Of a stretch of 64,000 nucleotides of DNA, positions 29,616 through 38,179 are shown piece by piece. Every line of letters starts with the position of its first letter. Within the stretch, counting starts at the first letter, position 1. The stretch covers positions 62,001 through 126,000 of the forward strand of contig QHVT01000005.1 of NCBI GenBank assembly GCA_003223645.1, read 5' to 3'. The translations under genes were made by a program, and so were the position numbers. This stretch comes from Acidobacteriota bacterium. GTDB lineage: Bacteria > Acidobacteriota > Thermoanaerobaculia > Gp7-AA8. The notes below the pieces were generated by a model. It searched no databases and was not told the origin of the DNA. It worked only from the letters and a program-made list of their open reading frames with translations.

Positions 29616-30392
29616 ATGACCAAAATCAAGTCCGGCCTTTTGCCGGTCGTGGCGGCGAACGTTCGCGCAAGCCGCGAGCAGCGCGGTTTGTCGCGGGAAC
29701 AACTGGCGGCCGCGACTGACATCGACGCGCAGATGATCAAGCGCATCGAAAGCGGACGCGCGAATCCGGCGCTGGTCGTGCTCTCGCGTCTCGCGGCGGC
29801 GATGACGATCTCGCTCTCGCTCCTCGTCGGCGGTGCGGCCGCGGAAGCAGCCGAGCCGCTCGACTCCGAGACTGTCGGAGAAACGATCGTGCTGCTGCGC
29901 AAGGGAAGGCATCTCTCCCAGCGCTCGCTCGCGCAGCTCGCCGGCCTTCGCGCTTCGACGTTGCGACGATACGAATCAGGTGAGACCGATCCGAGGCTCG
30001 AGGGAGCGGAGTTGCTCGCGCGGGCGCTCGAGATCGAGCCGACCGAGCTCTTGCAGCAGATCGAGCAGCGGCAACTGCATGCGGATCCGTCGTCGCGTAC
30101 GTCGATGATCATCGCGCCCGGTGTCGAGCAGCGCGTCCTCGCGAGCAGCGAGCGTTCGGAATTGTGGGAGTGGCGATTCGCAGGACGCGCAACGGCACAG
30201 ACGAAGACGCCGCCCGGTATCGCGGAAGAGATCGCGACCGCGATTCGCGGAGATCTCGTCGTTACTGTCGATGGCGAGGAGCGCATGCTGCGCCGCGGAG
30301 GCAGCATGACGATCGCCACGAAACAGCCGTGGCAGATTGCGAACAGCCGGACCACGACTGCGCGGCTGCTTCGCTTTCAGGTCAAGATTTGA
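29616..30392 (+). CDS. Double-HTH XRE regulator with C-terminal cupin
   Basis: 258 residues from the ATG at 29616. Two complete XRE-type helix-turn-helix domains in tandem: NVRASREQRGLSREQLAAATDIDAQMIKRIESGRANP (about 15-51) and IVLLRKGRHLSQRSLAQLAGLRASTLRRYESGETDP (about 87-122). A single-cupin-like C-terminus follows (about 165-258: GDLVVTVDGEERMLRRGGSMTIA). One HTH plus cupin is a common regulator layout; two HTH domains are uncommon. It faces the secreted EXO-like gene downstream, with an inverted repeat between them that could be an operator. Confidence 0.85.
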   Translation: MTKIKSGLLPVVAANVRASREQRGLSREQLAAATDIDAQMIKRIESGRANPALVVLSRLAAAMTISLSLLVGGAAAEAAEPLDSETVGETIVLLRKGRHLSQRSLAQLAGLRASTLRRYESGETDPRLEGAELLARALEIEPTELLQQIEQRQLHADPSSRTSMIIAPGVEQRVLASSERSELWEWRFAGRATAQTKTPPGIAEEIATAIRGDLVVTVDGEERMLRRGGSMTIATKQPWQIANSRTTTARLLRFQVKI

Positions 30393-30444
30393 GGCACAGC
30401 CACAAAATATGACCTTCGTTCGCTGGCGGCCTCATTCGAAACGA

Positions 30445-30475
30445 TTGACCCACTGCCAGTCATTTGACGGGTCAA
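30445..30475. promoter_or_regulatory. TTGACCC inverted repeat, possible operator
   Basis: TTGACCC (30445-30451) and GGGTCAA (30469-30475) form a 7-bp inverted repeat with a 17-bp spacer, in the gap between the HTH-cupin gene and the secreted protein gene. The spacing would place the half-sites about two helical turns apart. It is a candidate site for the neighbouring HTH regulator; no direct evidence. Confidence 0.35.
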
Positions 30476-30624
30476 CATCCGCCATTCGGGTCAGATGGTG
30501 ATCCGCCTCTGCGTACTCGCAGGACTTATTTCCAATGACTTACGCGGAGCGCGTCCTTCCTGGCATCCTTGCAATGGTGAAGGGCAACGCGCAAAGAGCG
30601 CGACCGACGAAAGGATCAGGACAA

Positions 30625-31506
30625 ATGCTCAAAAAGTCTCTCACGGTGATGTTCGCCCTCGCACTCGCGACGGCGATGTATGCGGAAGGTCCCTCCCCTG
30701 AGCTCAACAACGGCCGTACGCATCAGATGCCGACGAATGCGAACGCGAACGTCGACTTCCATGCCGCCGGCGTCGGCGGCTCCGGGAACCTCGTGGATCA
30801 TGGCGGCGAAGTGCTGACCAATGCGAAGGTCGTCTACATTTTCTGGGGCTGGGCCTCGAACACGACCGATCCGTATGTCGCAGAAATCCGTTCGTTCCGC
30901 GATGACCCGAACGCGATGATGGCGCACATCGGAATGCTCGCGCAGTACCGCAGCACCGGCTCGACCAGCCTCAAGGGCACACAGCCGGATGTGTTCGATG
31001 CAGTGCCTCCGTCGCAGGCCAAGGTGACGGACGCGATGGTACAGGCGAAAGCGGCGGCTTCGTGCGCGGCGCTCTCGGGCGGCTGCAAAACCGACACGAT
31101 CTACGAAGTGTTCATCCCGGCCGGCTACTACTCCGATGACGGCACCGGCGCACAGTCCTGCGGCGGAACGAACCTCCAGTACTGCGCGTATCACGGCAAC
31201 GGCGACGGCGCGAACCTCAGCGCGAGCATCAAGTACTCGATCCAGCCGTATCCGAGCTGCTCCGGCTGTCACGGCCTCGCCGGCTGGACGGCGTACAACG
31301 ATGAGGAGCACTTCATCGTCCACGAGACACGAGAAGCGATGACCGACGCGCGCCTCAACGCGTGGTGGGACCGCGCCGGCTACGAAGCCGACGACAAGTG
31401 CGCGTGGGGCACCAACCTCAAGTTCCTCTTCTCGGAGACCGTCAGCGGCCACACGTATGCGTATCAGCAGGAGTACTCGAACTCTGCACGCAACTGCGTG
31501 AAGTAA
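30625..31506 (+). CDS. Secreted EXO-like protein with HETRE motif
   Basis: 293 residues from the ATG at 30625, behind a CAGGA site. Signal peptide MLKKSLTVMFALALATAMYA. The segment AKVVYIFWGWASNTTDPYVAEIRSF followed by HFIVHETREAMTDARLNAWWD and CAWG matches the layout of plant EXORDIUM/phosphate-induced-like and related bacterial proteins, where an HE..E motif precedes a TDP..NAW segment. The HETRE could be a metal site, so a metalloprotease-like role is possible. Cysteine-rich middle (CSGCHG) suggests disulfides. A strong terminator follows directly. Confidence 0.6.
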   Translation: MLKKSLTVMFALALATAMYAEGPSPELNNGRTHQMPTNANANVDFHAAGVGGSGNLVDHGGEVLTNAKVVYIFWGWASNTTDPYVAEIRSFRDDPNAMMAHIGMLAQYRSTGSTSLKGTQPDVFDAVPPSQAKVTDAMVQAKAAASCAALSGGCKTDTIYEVFIPAGYYSDDGTGAQSCGGTNLQYCAYHGNGDGANLSASIKYSIQPYPSCSGCHGLAGWTAYNDEEHFIVHETREAMTDARLNAWWDRAGYEADDKCAWGTNLKFLFSETVSGHTYAYQQEYSNSARNCVK

Positions 31507-31530
31507 TCGAGTTCACGTTGCAGAGATCGA

Positions 31531-31558
31531 AAAACCCCGGCGAAAGCCGGGGTTTTTT
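31531..31558 (+). terminator. Rho-independent terminator
   Basis: AAAACCCCGGC-GAAA-GCCGGGGTTTTTT: an 11-bp stem (seven G-C pairs plus flanking A-T pairs), a GAAA tetraloop and a T-tract, 25 bases after the stop of the secreted EXO-like gene. The symmetric A/T flanks also allow function on the other strand for the convergent lipoprotein gene. Confidence 0.93.
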
Positions 31559-31562
31559 ATTC

Positions 31563-31622
31563 GTGTGGCGCAGGCTTTCCAGCCTGCGCCCCGGGGGCAG
31601 GTTGGAAAACCTGCCTACACCA
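31563..31622. repeat. GCAGGCTTTCCAGCCTGC hairpin repeat
   Basis: GCGCAGGCTTTCCAGCCTGC and a second arm GGCAGGTTGGAAAACCTGCC followed by CTACACC. Same family as 9184-9224. It lies between the terminator and the convergent lipoprotein gene. Confidence 0.7.
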
Positions 31623-31625
31623 GAG

Positions 31626-32069
31626 CTACTGCGAGCCCAGGCTGCGCTGCCAGTTCTCGGTGATGTCGAAGTACACCGTCTTCTTCTCGCCGTTCGCCAG
31701 CTCGATCTTCACGACGTTGTAGCGGCGTCCATCAGCCGTGCCGGTGCCGCCGCCTTCGCGGCGAAAGCGGCCGTAGCGATCGAAGATCCAGTGGTTCTGA
31801 AACTCGGCGCCGCCGTCGGGAGCATCCGCGGGAACGGAGACGGCGGTCGTGATGGAGTCGCCTTCGTGATCGACGAGATCCTCCGCCGCCGCTGGCGGCG
31901 GAGTGGCGGGAGCCGCTGCTTTCGGCGCGGGAGCCTGCGCGGTCGCGCAGCCCCCGAGCAGCAAAAGCGCGAATGCGGCGCGCTTACTTCGGGCGCTTCT
32001 CTTCGATGCGCGCGGCTTTTCCGCGGAGATCGCGGAGGTAGTAGAGTTTCGCACGACGGACGCGGCCAT
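31626..32069 (-). CDS. Probable lipoprotein, start uncertain
   Basis: The C-terminal 115 residues look genuine: [36 protein letters not shown] (a lipobox LGGC then a Pro/Ala linker) and a soluble part [49 protein letters not shown]. No ATG, GTG or TTG lies just before the lipobox. The ATG at 32069 gives an unusually long Ser/Arg-rich leader that overlaps rplS by 86 bases in another frame. Translation may reinitiate after rplS from an atypical codon. Function unknown. Confidence 0.5.
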   Translation of the reverse strand: MAASVVRNSTTSAISAEKPRASKRSARSKRAAFALLLLGGCATAQAPAPKAAAPATPPPAAAEDLVDHEGDSITTAVSVPADAPDGGAEFQNHWIFDRYGRFRREGGGTGTADGRRYNVVKIELANGEKKTVYFDITENWQRSLGSQ

Positions 32070-32349
32070 GGCGTTCGACCTCGATCTTGTCGATCGTCGG
32101 AGAGTAGAGAGGGAACATGCGCTCGACGCCGATGCCGCCGGAAATCTTGCGGACGGTGAACATCTGGCGCGTACCGCCGCCCTTGCGCGAGATGACCACA
32201 CCCTGGAACACCTGGATGCGCTCCTTGTCGCCTTCCTTGACCTTCACGTGGACCTTGATCGTGTCGCCGGGGCCGAACGCCGGAATGTCCGTGCGCTTGA
32301 TCTCCGCAGACTCCACGAGTTTCATAATCTCTGGCATTGCAGACTCCAA
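31984..32349 (-). CDS. rplS: 50S ribosomal protein L19
   Basis: 121 residues. [35 protein letters not shown] (about 24-58) and [39 protein letters not shown] are diagnostic of L19, which sits at the 30S-50S interface. Last ribosomal gene of the ffh-rpsP-khpA-rimM-trmD-rplS cluster on the minus strand, 37 bases after trmD. Confidence 0.97.
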   Translation of the reverse strand: MESAMPEIMKLVESAEIKRTDIPAFGPGDTIKVHVKVKEGDKERIQVFQGVVISRKGGGTRQMFTVRKISGGIGVERMFPLYSPTIDKIEVERHGRVRRAKLYYLRDLRGKAARIEEKRPK

Positions 32350-32386
32350 GTTCTAAAAAGCGCGTAAGTATACCCGAGGGCTTCGG

Positions 32387-33106
32387 CTAGAACTTGCCGA
32401 GCCTGCGAAGAATTTCCCGCGCCTCTTCGTCGAGCTCCGCCGTCTCCAGAAGGTCGGGACGTTTTTCCAGCGTCGCGCGCAACGCCTGCTCCTTCCGCCA
32501 TTTGCGGATGTTCTCGTGGTGGCCGGAGAGCAGGATGTCGGGGACCCGCTGTCCGCGCAGTTCCTCCGGCCGCGTGTAGTGCGGATAGTCGAGCAGACCC
32601 TTGAAGAAGGAGTCTTCCTCGACCGATCCCGCGTTGCCGACGACGCCCGCGACAAGCCGCCCGATGGCATCTGCCATCAGCATCGCCGGCAGCTCGCCCC
32701 CGGAGACGACAAAGTCGCCGATCGAAACCTCGTCGGGCTGCAGCGCCTCGTGGACGCGATGATCGAAGCCTTCATAGCGGCCGCAGAGGAAGACGACGTG
32801 CTGCTTGTCCCGCAGCTCGAGCGCGACTGCTTGATCGAACTTTCGTCCCTGCGGCGTCGTAAGAACCAGGTGGAGCGGCGGACTGATCGCCTCCACGCAC
32901 CGCAACACCGGCTCCGCCAGCATCACCATCCCCGGCCCGCCGCCGTAGGCCTCGTCGTCGGTCGAGCGATGTTTGTCGCTCGTGTAGTCGCGCAGATCGT
33001 GCACGCGGATGTCGAGCAGTCCCTGCTTCACGCCGCGCGCGATCACGCCTTCGGCCAACAGCGGATCGAACATCCGCGGAAAGATCGTGACGAAATCGAA
33101 TCGCAT
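32387..33106 (-). CDS. trmD: tRNA (guanine37-N1)-methyltransferase
   Basis: 239 residues. SPOUT-class enzyme methylating G37 of tRNAs to prevent frameshifting. Motifs: MRFDFVTIFPRMFDPLL at the N-terminus, DEAYGGGPGMVML (about 51-63), the knot segments LCGRYEGFDHRV (about 107-118) and EVSIGDFVVSGGELPAMLMADAIGRLV (about 126-152). Normal length and context between rimM and rplS. Confidence 0.97.
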   Translation of the reverse strand: MRFDFVTIFPRMFDPLLAEGVIARGVKQGLLDIRVHDLRDYTSDKHRSTDDEAYGGGPGMVMLAEPVLRCVEAISPPLHLVLTTPQGRKFDQAVALELRDKQHVVFLCGRYEGFDHRVHEALQPDEVSIGDFVVSGGELPAMLMADAIGRLVAGVVGNAGSVEEDSFFKGLLDYPHYTRPEELRGQRVPDILLSGHHENIRKWRKEQALRATLEKRPDLLETAELDEEAREILRRLGKF

Positions 33107-33182
33107 CGGTTGCGCGGTCTCGCGGTTACGCGGTCACGCGGTATCCCTCTGCGTGACCGCGCAACTGCGCAACTGCGCAACC
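33107..33182. repeat. GCGGTTGC short-period repeat
   Basis: Degenerate octamers of the GCGGTTGC / GCGGTCTC / GCGGTTAC type, ending CTGCGCAACTGCGCAACC. Sister of the block at 2487-2566. It fills the gap between rimM and trmD. Confidence 0.7.
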
Positions 33183-33183
33183 A

Positions 33184-33708
33184 TCATTCCACGGCATCGA
33201 GATCATCCAACCCTTCCGGCAGCGTGACCGTCATCCGCTTCTTGTGCAAGTCGATCTCCGTGCAGAGCTCCGCGGCGAACGGCAGCTCGAACGTTTTCCC
33301 GTCGGTACGCTGCACTTGCAGCAGCAAACCTCCGCTCCCTTCGATCACGTCCTTCACCACGCCGCGCTCGTTGCCGTTCGCGTCGAAGAGCGTGAGGCCG
33401 ACGAGGTCGTGGAGAAAATACTCGCCCTCTTCCAGCTCGCGCGCTTCTTCTTCCGGAATCTCGACCGTCCATCCCTGCAACGTCTGCACGTCTTCGGGCC
33501 TGTCGATGCCGGCGAATTTCACGAGCGCGCGTCCGAGGTGCTCGCGCGTGCTTTCGATGCGCATATTGCGCGTCGACGATTCGTCGGGCGAGACGAGGGT
33601 CACTTCCTCGAGCTCGGCGAAACGCTCGGCGGAATCGGTCCACGGCTCGACGCTCGCTTCTCCGCGAACGCCGTGCGCCTTGCGGATGATCCCGACCGCA
33701 ATTCTCAT
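33184..33708 (-). CDS. rimM: Ribosome maturation factor RimM
   Basis: 174 residues from the ATG at 33708 (MRIAVGIIRKAHGVRGEASV). It binds S19 and assists 30S head maturation. The N-terminal RimM beta-barrel (GIIRKAHGVRGE) is followed by a PRC-barrel (EEGEYFLHDLVGLTLFDANGNERGVVKDVIEGSGGLLLQV). Codons upstream of 33708 belong to the GATGGCA repeat. Part of the rpsP-trmD-rplS group. Confidence 0.94.
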   Translation of the reverse strand: MRIAVGIIRKAHGVRGEASVEPWTDSAERFAELEEVTLVSPDESSTRNMRIESTREHLGRALVKFAGIDRPEDVQTLQGWTVEIPEEEARELEEGEYFLHDLVGLTLFDANGNERGVVKDVIEGSGGLLLQVQRTDGKTFELPFAAELCTEIDLHKKRMTVTLPEGLDDLDAVE

Positions 33709-33711
33709 GAA

Positions 33712-33788
33712 TGGCAGATGGCGGATGGCAGATCGCGAAAAGCGTGGCAACGGCTCTGCTGCCATCTGCCGTCAGCCATCTGCCCTCT
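33712..33788. repeat. GATGGCA/GATGGCG heptamer repeat
   Basis: Degenerate 7-bp units GATGGCA/GATGGCG (GGCAGATGGCGGATGGCAGA) and their complement. Other blocks at 34322-34425 and 57405-57595. Lies between khpA and rimM. Confidence 0.7.
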
Positions 33789-34017
33789 AATCCAGAATGT
33801 CGAGGGAGTAGCGCCGCCGCGACTTCTGCGCGGCGGCATTCAGCAGCGTGCGGATCGCGCGGGCGGTGCGGCCCTGGCGGCCGATGATCTTGCCGAGATC
33901 TTCCTCCGCGACTTCGAGCTCGATCGTGGTCTGGTCGGCGCGGTCGAACGTATGCGTCCGCACTTCGTCGGGATGATCGACGAGGGACTTGGCGACGAAC
34001 TCGACCAGCTCTCTCAC
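33787..34017 (-). CDS. khpA: KH-domain RNA-binding protein
   Basis: 76 residues consisting of one KH domain, with the GXXG loop in LGKIIGRQGRTARAIRTLLNAAA (about 42-64). KhpA forms a complex with KhpB in many bacteria and affects translation and cell shape. It lies between rpsP (1-base gap) and rimM, its usual place. Confidence 0.92.
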   Translation of the reverse strand: MRELVEFVAKSLVDHPDEVRTHTFDRADQTTIELEVAEEDLGKIIGRQGRTARAIRTLLNAAAQKSRRRYSLDILD

Positions 34018-34018
34018 G

Positions 34019-34252
34019 CTATTTCTGCTTTTTGAGGATCGACTTCACGGTCGGCGAGAGCTGCGCGCCCTTGCTCACCCAATAGTCGACGCGCGCGCGG
34101 TCGATCTTCACGTCGGCCGGCTTCTTCTTCGGGTCGTAGTGGCCGATCTGCTCGACCGTCGACGCGGCCGGCGTCTTCTGCGAGTCCGACACGACGATGC
34201 GGTAGAACGGCGCGTGCGTGGCTCCACGGCGGCGCAAACGAATCTTCAACAT
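34019..34252 (-). CDS. rpsP: 30S ribosomal protein S16
   Basis: 77 residues from the ATG at 34252 (MLKIRLRRRGATHAPFYRIVV), with an AAGGAG site about 13 bases upstream. EQIGHYDPKKKP and RVDYWVSKGAQLSPTVKSILKK are typical of S16. First ribosomal gene after ffh; cotranscribed with khpA. Confidence 0.97.
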   Translation of the reverse strand: MLKIRLRRRGATHAPFYRIVVSDSQKTPAASTVEQIGHYDPKKKPADVKIDRARVDYWVSKGAQLSPTVKSILKKQK

Positions 34253-34321
34253 GTGCTCTGTAACTCCTTGAAATGGTTGCTGCGTCGGGCCGAACAGCTC
34301 ACCCGAGGCAAGAATTCCGGT

Positions 34322-34425
34322 GGAGGACAGGCAATCGGATGGCGGATGGCAGATCGCAGATGGCGGATTCAGAACGCCATCCGCCATCCGCCATCTGCCA
34401 TCTGCCATCCGATTGCCTGTCCTTC
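34322..34425. repeat. GATGGCA/GATGGCG heptamer repeat
   Basis: Heptamer units in an inverted arrangement: a GATGGCGGATGGCAGATCGC half followed by its complement GCCATCCGCCATCTGCCATC, so the transcript could fold into a long hairpin between ffh and rpsP. Confidence 0.8.
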
Positions 34426-34428
34426 ACT

Positions 34429-35769
34429 TTAGTGCAAAAACTCGGGCGGCAGCCCCTTCATCATCTTACCGAACCTGCGCGCGCCCATCCCCTTCGAGAA
34501 CGTCCGCATCATCTTCTTCATCTGCAGGTACTGCTTCAGGAGGCGATTGATCTCCTGCACGCTCGTCCCCGAGCCCTTCGCGATCCGCTTCTTCCGCGAG
34601 CCGTTGATGAGCTGCGGGAACTCGCGCTCTTTCTTCGTCATCGAGTCGAGGATCGCCTGCATCCGGTGAATCGCCTTCTCGTCGATGTCCTGCTCGCTGA
34701 TCTTTCCCGCGCCGGGGATCATCGACACGAGCGACGACAGCGGTCCCATCTTCTTCACCTGCTGCAACTGCGAGCGGAGATCTTCGAGCGTGAACTTGTC
34801 CTTCGCGACGCGCTCGGCGAGCCGCGCCGCTTCTTTCTGATCGATCTCCGTTTCGACTTTCTCGATCAGCGACAGCACGTCGCCCATGCCGAGGATGCGC
34901 TGGGACATGCGGTCCGGGTAGAAGACGTCGAGGTCCGCGTACTTTTCGCCGACGCCGACGAATTTGATCGGACGATTCACGACCGACTTCACGGACAGCG
35001 CCGCACCGCCGCGCGCATCGCCGTCGAGCTTCGTCAGCACGATGCCGGTGACGCCGAGGCGATCATCGAATTCTTTCGCGGACTTCACCGCGTCCTGTCC
35101 GGTCATCGCATCGGCGACGAACAAAATCTCGCTCGGACGGACATCGTCCTTGATCGTCTGCAGCTCCTGCATGAGCTCATCATCGATATGCAGCCGTCCC
35201 GCGGTATCGAGAATGACGGTGTCATACAGCAGCGTCTTCGCCTCGGCCAGCGCTTTCTGCGCGATGTCGATCGGGTTGCGGTTCTCGCCGATCTCGAAGA
35301 ACGGCACTTTCACGTTGTTCGCGACGATGCGCAGCTGATCGATGGCCGCGGGGCGATAGACGTCGCACGGAACGAGGAGCGGACGCCGTCCGCGACTCTT
35401 CACGTGCATCGCCAGCTTGCCGGACGTCGTCGTCTTGCCGGAGCCCTGCAGGCCCACCATCATGATCACGGCGGGACTGCCGACGAGCGCGAGTCCGACT
35501 TCGTTGCCGCCGAGGAGCCCTTGCAACTCGTCGCGAACGATCTTCGTGACCTGCTGCGCCGGAGAAAACGCGGTGAGCACTTCCTCGCCGACCGCTTTCT
35601 CTTTGACGCGGTTGGTGAACTCCTTGACGACTTTGAAGTGGACGTCGGCCTCGAGCAGCGCGACGCGGATTTCCTTCAGCGCGTTATCAATGTGCCACTC
35701 GTTGAGCGCGGCCTCGCCGCGCAGGGTCTTGAAGACCCGATCCATCTTGTCCTGTAAGTTGTCAAACAT
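34429..35769 (-). CDS. ffh: Signal recognition particle GTPase Ffh
   Basis: 446 residues from the ATG at 35769 (MFDNLQDKMDRVFKTLRG). SRP54 N domain, then the GTPase with GLQGSGKTTTSGKLA (about 108-122), PCDVYRPAA, DTAGRLHIDDELM and TKLDGDARGGAAL. The methionine-rich M domain ends MKKMMRTFSKGMGARRFGKMMKGLPPEFLH. It targets nascent membrane proteins with 4.5S RNA and FtsY. Starts the cluster leading to rplS. Confidence 0.96.
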   Translation of the reverse strand: MFDNLQDKMDRVFKTLRGEAALNEWHIDNALKEIRVALLEADVHFKVVKEFTNRVKEKAVGEEVLTAFSPAQQVTKIVRDELQGLLGGNEVGLALVGSPAVIMMVGLQGSGKTTTSGKLAMHVKSRGRRPLLVPCDVYRPAAIDQLRIVANNVKVPFFEIGENRNPIDIAQKALAEAKTLLYDTVILDTAGRLHIDDELMQELQTIKDDVRPSEILFVADAMTGQDAVKSAKEFDDRLGVTGIVLTKLDGDARGGAALSVKSVVNRPIKFVGVGEKYADLDVFYPDRMSQRILGMGDVLSLIEKVETEIDQKEAARLAERVAKDKFTLEDLRSQLQQVKKMGPLSSLVSMIPGAGKISEQDIDEKAIHRMQAILDSMTKKEREFPQLINGSRKKRIAKGSGTSVQEINRLLKQYLQMKKMMRTFSKGMGARRFGKMMKGLPPEFLH

Positions 35770-35779
35770 AGGCGCGTCC

Positions 35780-36679
35780 CTACAATCGCGGTCTCTGCCC
35801 GCCCATTCCTTCGCCCGGCAGCGCGAGCACGCCGTCGCGCCGGAGCATCGCCAGGAACTCGCGGCTCCCCTTCTCGTTGAGGTGCACGTGGTCGGCGAAC
35901 AGCGCGGGATCGTGGAAGACCGTGTCGTAGGTCGCGACACGGACGTGGTCGTCAAGCGGCAGTCCCGCGATGAGCTGCGGCAGGTTCTCGATTCCTTTCG
36001 CGTAGTACGGCGCGATCACGAACCGCACTTCCACGCCGCGTCTCCGCAACGCCGTCACGATGCGTTGCAGCGCCTCGCGATTTCCCGGAAGGAACGGCAC
36101 CACGCGCTTCCCCTCGGGCTCGCTCGTTTCCGGCAGCGAGCCTCGCATGATCCAGTCCTGATCGCTCTGCCGCATGTAGTGGAGCGCGTCGACGAAGAAG
36201 CCCGTGTTGAGCAGCAGCAGGTGAAAGATCTTCTCCATCCGCGCGGCGTCCGGATGCCGCTCCTGATACAGCGCCATCAGCCGCGGCGAAAGCGTCGCAA
36301 ACGGCCGCAGCTCGGTGAGCACGGCACCGTCGACCATCACGCACGTCGGCTCGAAGATCACCATCTTCGGCGGCCGGTTGCGATCGAGATAATCGAGAAG
36401 CAACGCCTCGGCGACGACCGGCGACATCGAGTTGTACGAGAGGTTGAATGCCTTCTTCCCCGTCAGCTCTTCGATGGCCGGCGCATAGAACGAGTTCACG
36501 CCGCGCGAGTCGCCCATGATGAGGATGTCGGCGTTGGTGCCGCCGCGATAGAGCTGCGAGTAGCGGAACTGGCTTCGTACGAGCACGCGCGCGAGCATCC
36601 ACGACAGCAGGCGGTCGCCGGCCATCACGACGAACAAGAGCGTCGCGAGCCAGAGCAGTGCCTTGCGTGCGTCGCGCAT
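35780..36679 (-). CDS. SGNH-hydrolase-like membrane-anchored protein, MBOAT partner
   Basis: 299 residues from the ATG at 36679. One N-terminal transmembrane helix (ALLWLATLLFVVMAGDRLLSW), then ILIMGDSRGVNSFYAPAIEELTG with a GDS nucleophile motif and near the C-terminus FADHVHLNEKGSREFL, the D..H pair of SGNH enzymes. Its start is 1 base after the stop of the MBOAT gene. The pair resembles AlgI with AlgJ/AlgX and DltB with DltD, which O-acylate exported polysaccharides or wall polymers. The polymer modified here is unknown. Confidence 0.78.
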   Translation of the reverse strand: MRDARKALLWLATLLFVVMAGDRLLSWMLARVLVRSQFRYSQLYRGGTNADILIMGDSRGVNSFYAPAIEELTGKKAFNLSYNSMSPVVAEALLLDYLDRNRPPKMVIFEPTCVMVDGAVLTELRPFATLSPRLMALYQERHPDAARMEKIFHLLLLNTGFFVDALHYMRQSDQDWIMRGSLPETSEPEGKRVVPFLPGNREALQRIVTALRRRGVEVRFVIAPYYAKGIENLPQLIAGLPLDDHVRVATYDTVFHDPALFADHVHLNEKGSREFLAMLRRDGVLALPGEGMGGQRPRL

Positions 36680-36680
36680 G

Positions 36681-38165
36681 TCAGAACTGGAAGTAGATGA
36701 AGTTGATGCCGGAGAACGTGCCGAAGAGCAGCAGCACCCACGCGCACGCGGCACAAAACGCGAGCCGTTGTGCGGTGGAGAACTGAGGCGCGTGCGCCGA
36801 CACCGTCACCTGTTCGCCCGGCTCGACCGCGATCACCGCTTTGCGCCGCTTCGGCAGGAACGTCGCCGCCTCGATCGCGCAGAGCGCCGCGATCAGCAGC
36901 ACGCACTTCAGAATCCGCCAGCGGTTGTCGATGTCGAGCAGCGAGCCATGCACGTGCGTGATCCCGGAGAGCACCTGCCACGCGACGGAGAACGACGGCG
37001 AGCGGAAGAAGATCCACGCGAAGCAGGTGAGATGAAACACGAGCAGCACCAGGAACGCGTGCGAGACCAGCGCCGGCACGCGTACCGCGCGAATCGCGCG
37101 CTGGTACCACGGGCCGATCCAGCGCTGCGCGACGAGATAGCCGCCGTGCAGCGCGCCCCAGGCCACGAACGTCCAGTTCGCGCCGTGCCAGAGTCCGCCG
37201 AGGAGCATCGTCAGCATCAGGTTCCGGTACGTACGCCACGCGCCGCCGCGATTTCCTCCGAGGGAGACGTAGAGGTAATCGCGCAGCCAGCTGGAAAGCG
37301 AGATGTGCCAGCGCGTCCAGAATTCGCTGAAGCCGCGCGAGAAGTACGGCCGGTCGAAGTTGACGCCGAAGTCGAAGCCGAGGACGCGCGCGAGGCCGAT
37401 GGCGATGTTCGAATAGCCCGAGAAGTCGCAGTAGATCTGGAATGCGTAGAGATAGACGCCGAGGAGCAGCGAGAGCGTGCTGTGCGCCTCCGGATGCGCG
37501 AAACGGACGTCGACGAGCGGCGCGATCGAGTCGGCGATCGCGACCTTGCGGACATATCCCGCCATGATCAGCGTGAGTCCCGAGACCATCCGTTCGTAAT
37601 CGAACGAATGGTCATGCTTGAGCTGCGGAATCATCCGCGACGCGCGGACGATCGGACCCGCGACCAGCTCGGGAAAGAAGACCACGAACGTCGTGAACTT
37701 CAGCAGATCGCGCTCCGCCTTTTCCGCGCGGCGGTAGACGTCGATCGTGTAGCTCATCGTCTTGAAGACATAGAACGAGATGCCGACCGGCAGGACGATC
37801 TTCAGCGCGTTGTAAGAGACGTGCAGGCCGAGCGACTGGCTGATGCGCGCGGCCGAGTCGGCGAAAAAGTTGAAGTACTTGAAGAACCCGAGCAGTCCGA
37901 GATTGACCGCGACGCTGAGCACGATCAGCCGTTTGCGCGTCGCGTCATTCTGCTGATTCTCGAGAAGGATGCCGAGCGAATAGTCGACGACGCTCGAGAA
38001 CAGCAGGAGAAAGACAAAGCGCCAGTCCCACCACGCATAAAAGACGATGCTCGAAAGCAGCATCACCCACAGCCGCACGCGGCCGCGGGTCGCCCAATAA
38101 AACAGCAGAAAGATGGGCAGAAAAATGAGAAATGCGAAGCTGTTGAAGAGCACCGAAGCCGGCAT
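36681..38165 (-). CDS. MBOAT-family membrane O-acyltransferase (AlgI-like)
   Basis: 494 residues, about 11 transmembrane helices. Motifs: NSFAFLIFLPIFLLFYWA at the N-terminus, KTMSYTIDVYRR, FPELVAGPIVRASRMIPQL, FSEFWTRWHISLSSWLRDYLYVSLGGNRGG (about 290-320) and MLLGGLWHGANWTFVAWGALHG with the invariant catalytic histidine (about 335-356). Transfers acyl groups across the membrane to an exported polymer, with the SGNH-like partner encoded just downstream. Confidence 0.9.
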   Translation of the reverse strand: MPASVLFNSFAFLIFLPIFLLFYWATRGRVRLWVMLLSSIVFYAWWDWRFVFLLLFSSVVDYSLGILLENQQNDATRKRLIVLSVAVNLGLLGFFKYFNFFADSAARISQSLGLHVSYNALKIVLPVGISFYVFKTMSYTIDVYRRAEKAERDLLKFTTFVVFFPELVAGPIVRASRMIPQLKHDHSFDYERMVSGLTLIMAGYVRKVAIADSIAPLVDVRFAHPEAHSTLSLLLGVYLYAFQIYCDFSGYSNIAIGLARVLGFDFGVNFDRPYFSRGFSEFWTRWHISLSSWLRDYLYVSLGGNRGGAWRTYRNLMLTMLLGGLWHGANWTFVAWGALHGGYLVAQRWIGPWYQRAIRAVRVPALVSHAFLVLLVFHLTCFAWIFFRSPSFSVAWQVLSGITHVHGSLLDIDNRWRILKCVLLIAALCAIEAATFLPKRRKAVIAVEPGEQVTVSAHAPQFSTAQRLAFCAACAWVLLLFGTFSGINFIYFQF

Positions 38166-38179
38166 TTTACAATCGCCGC

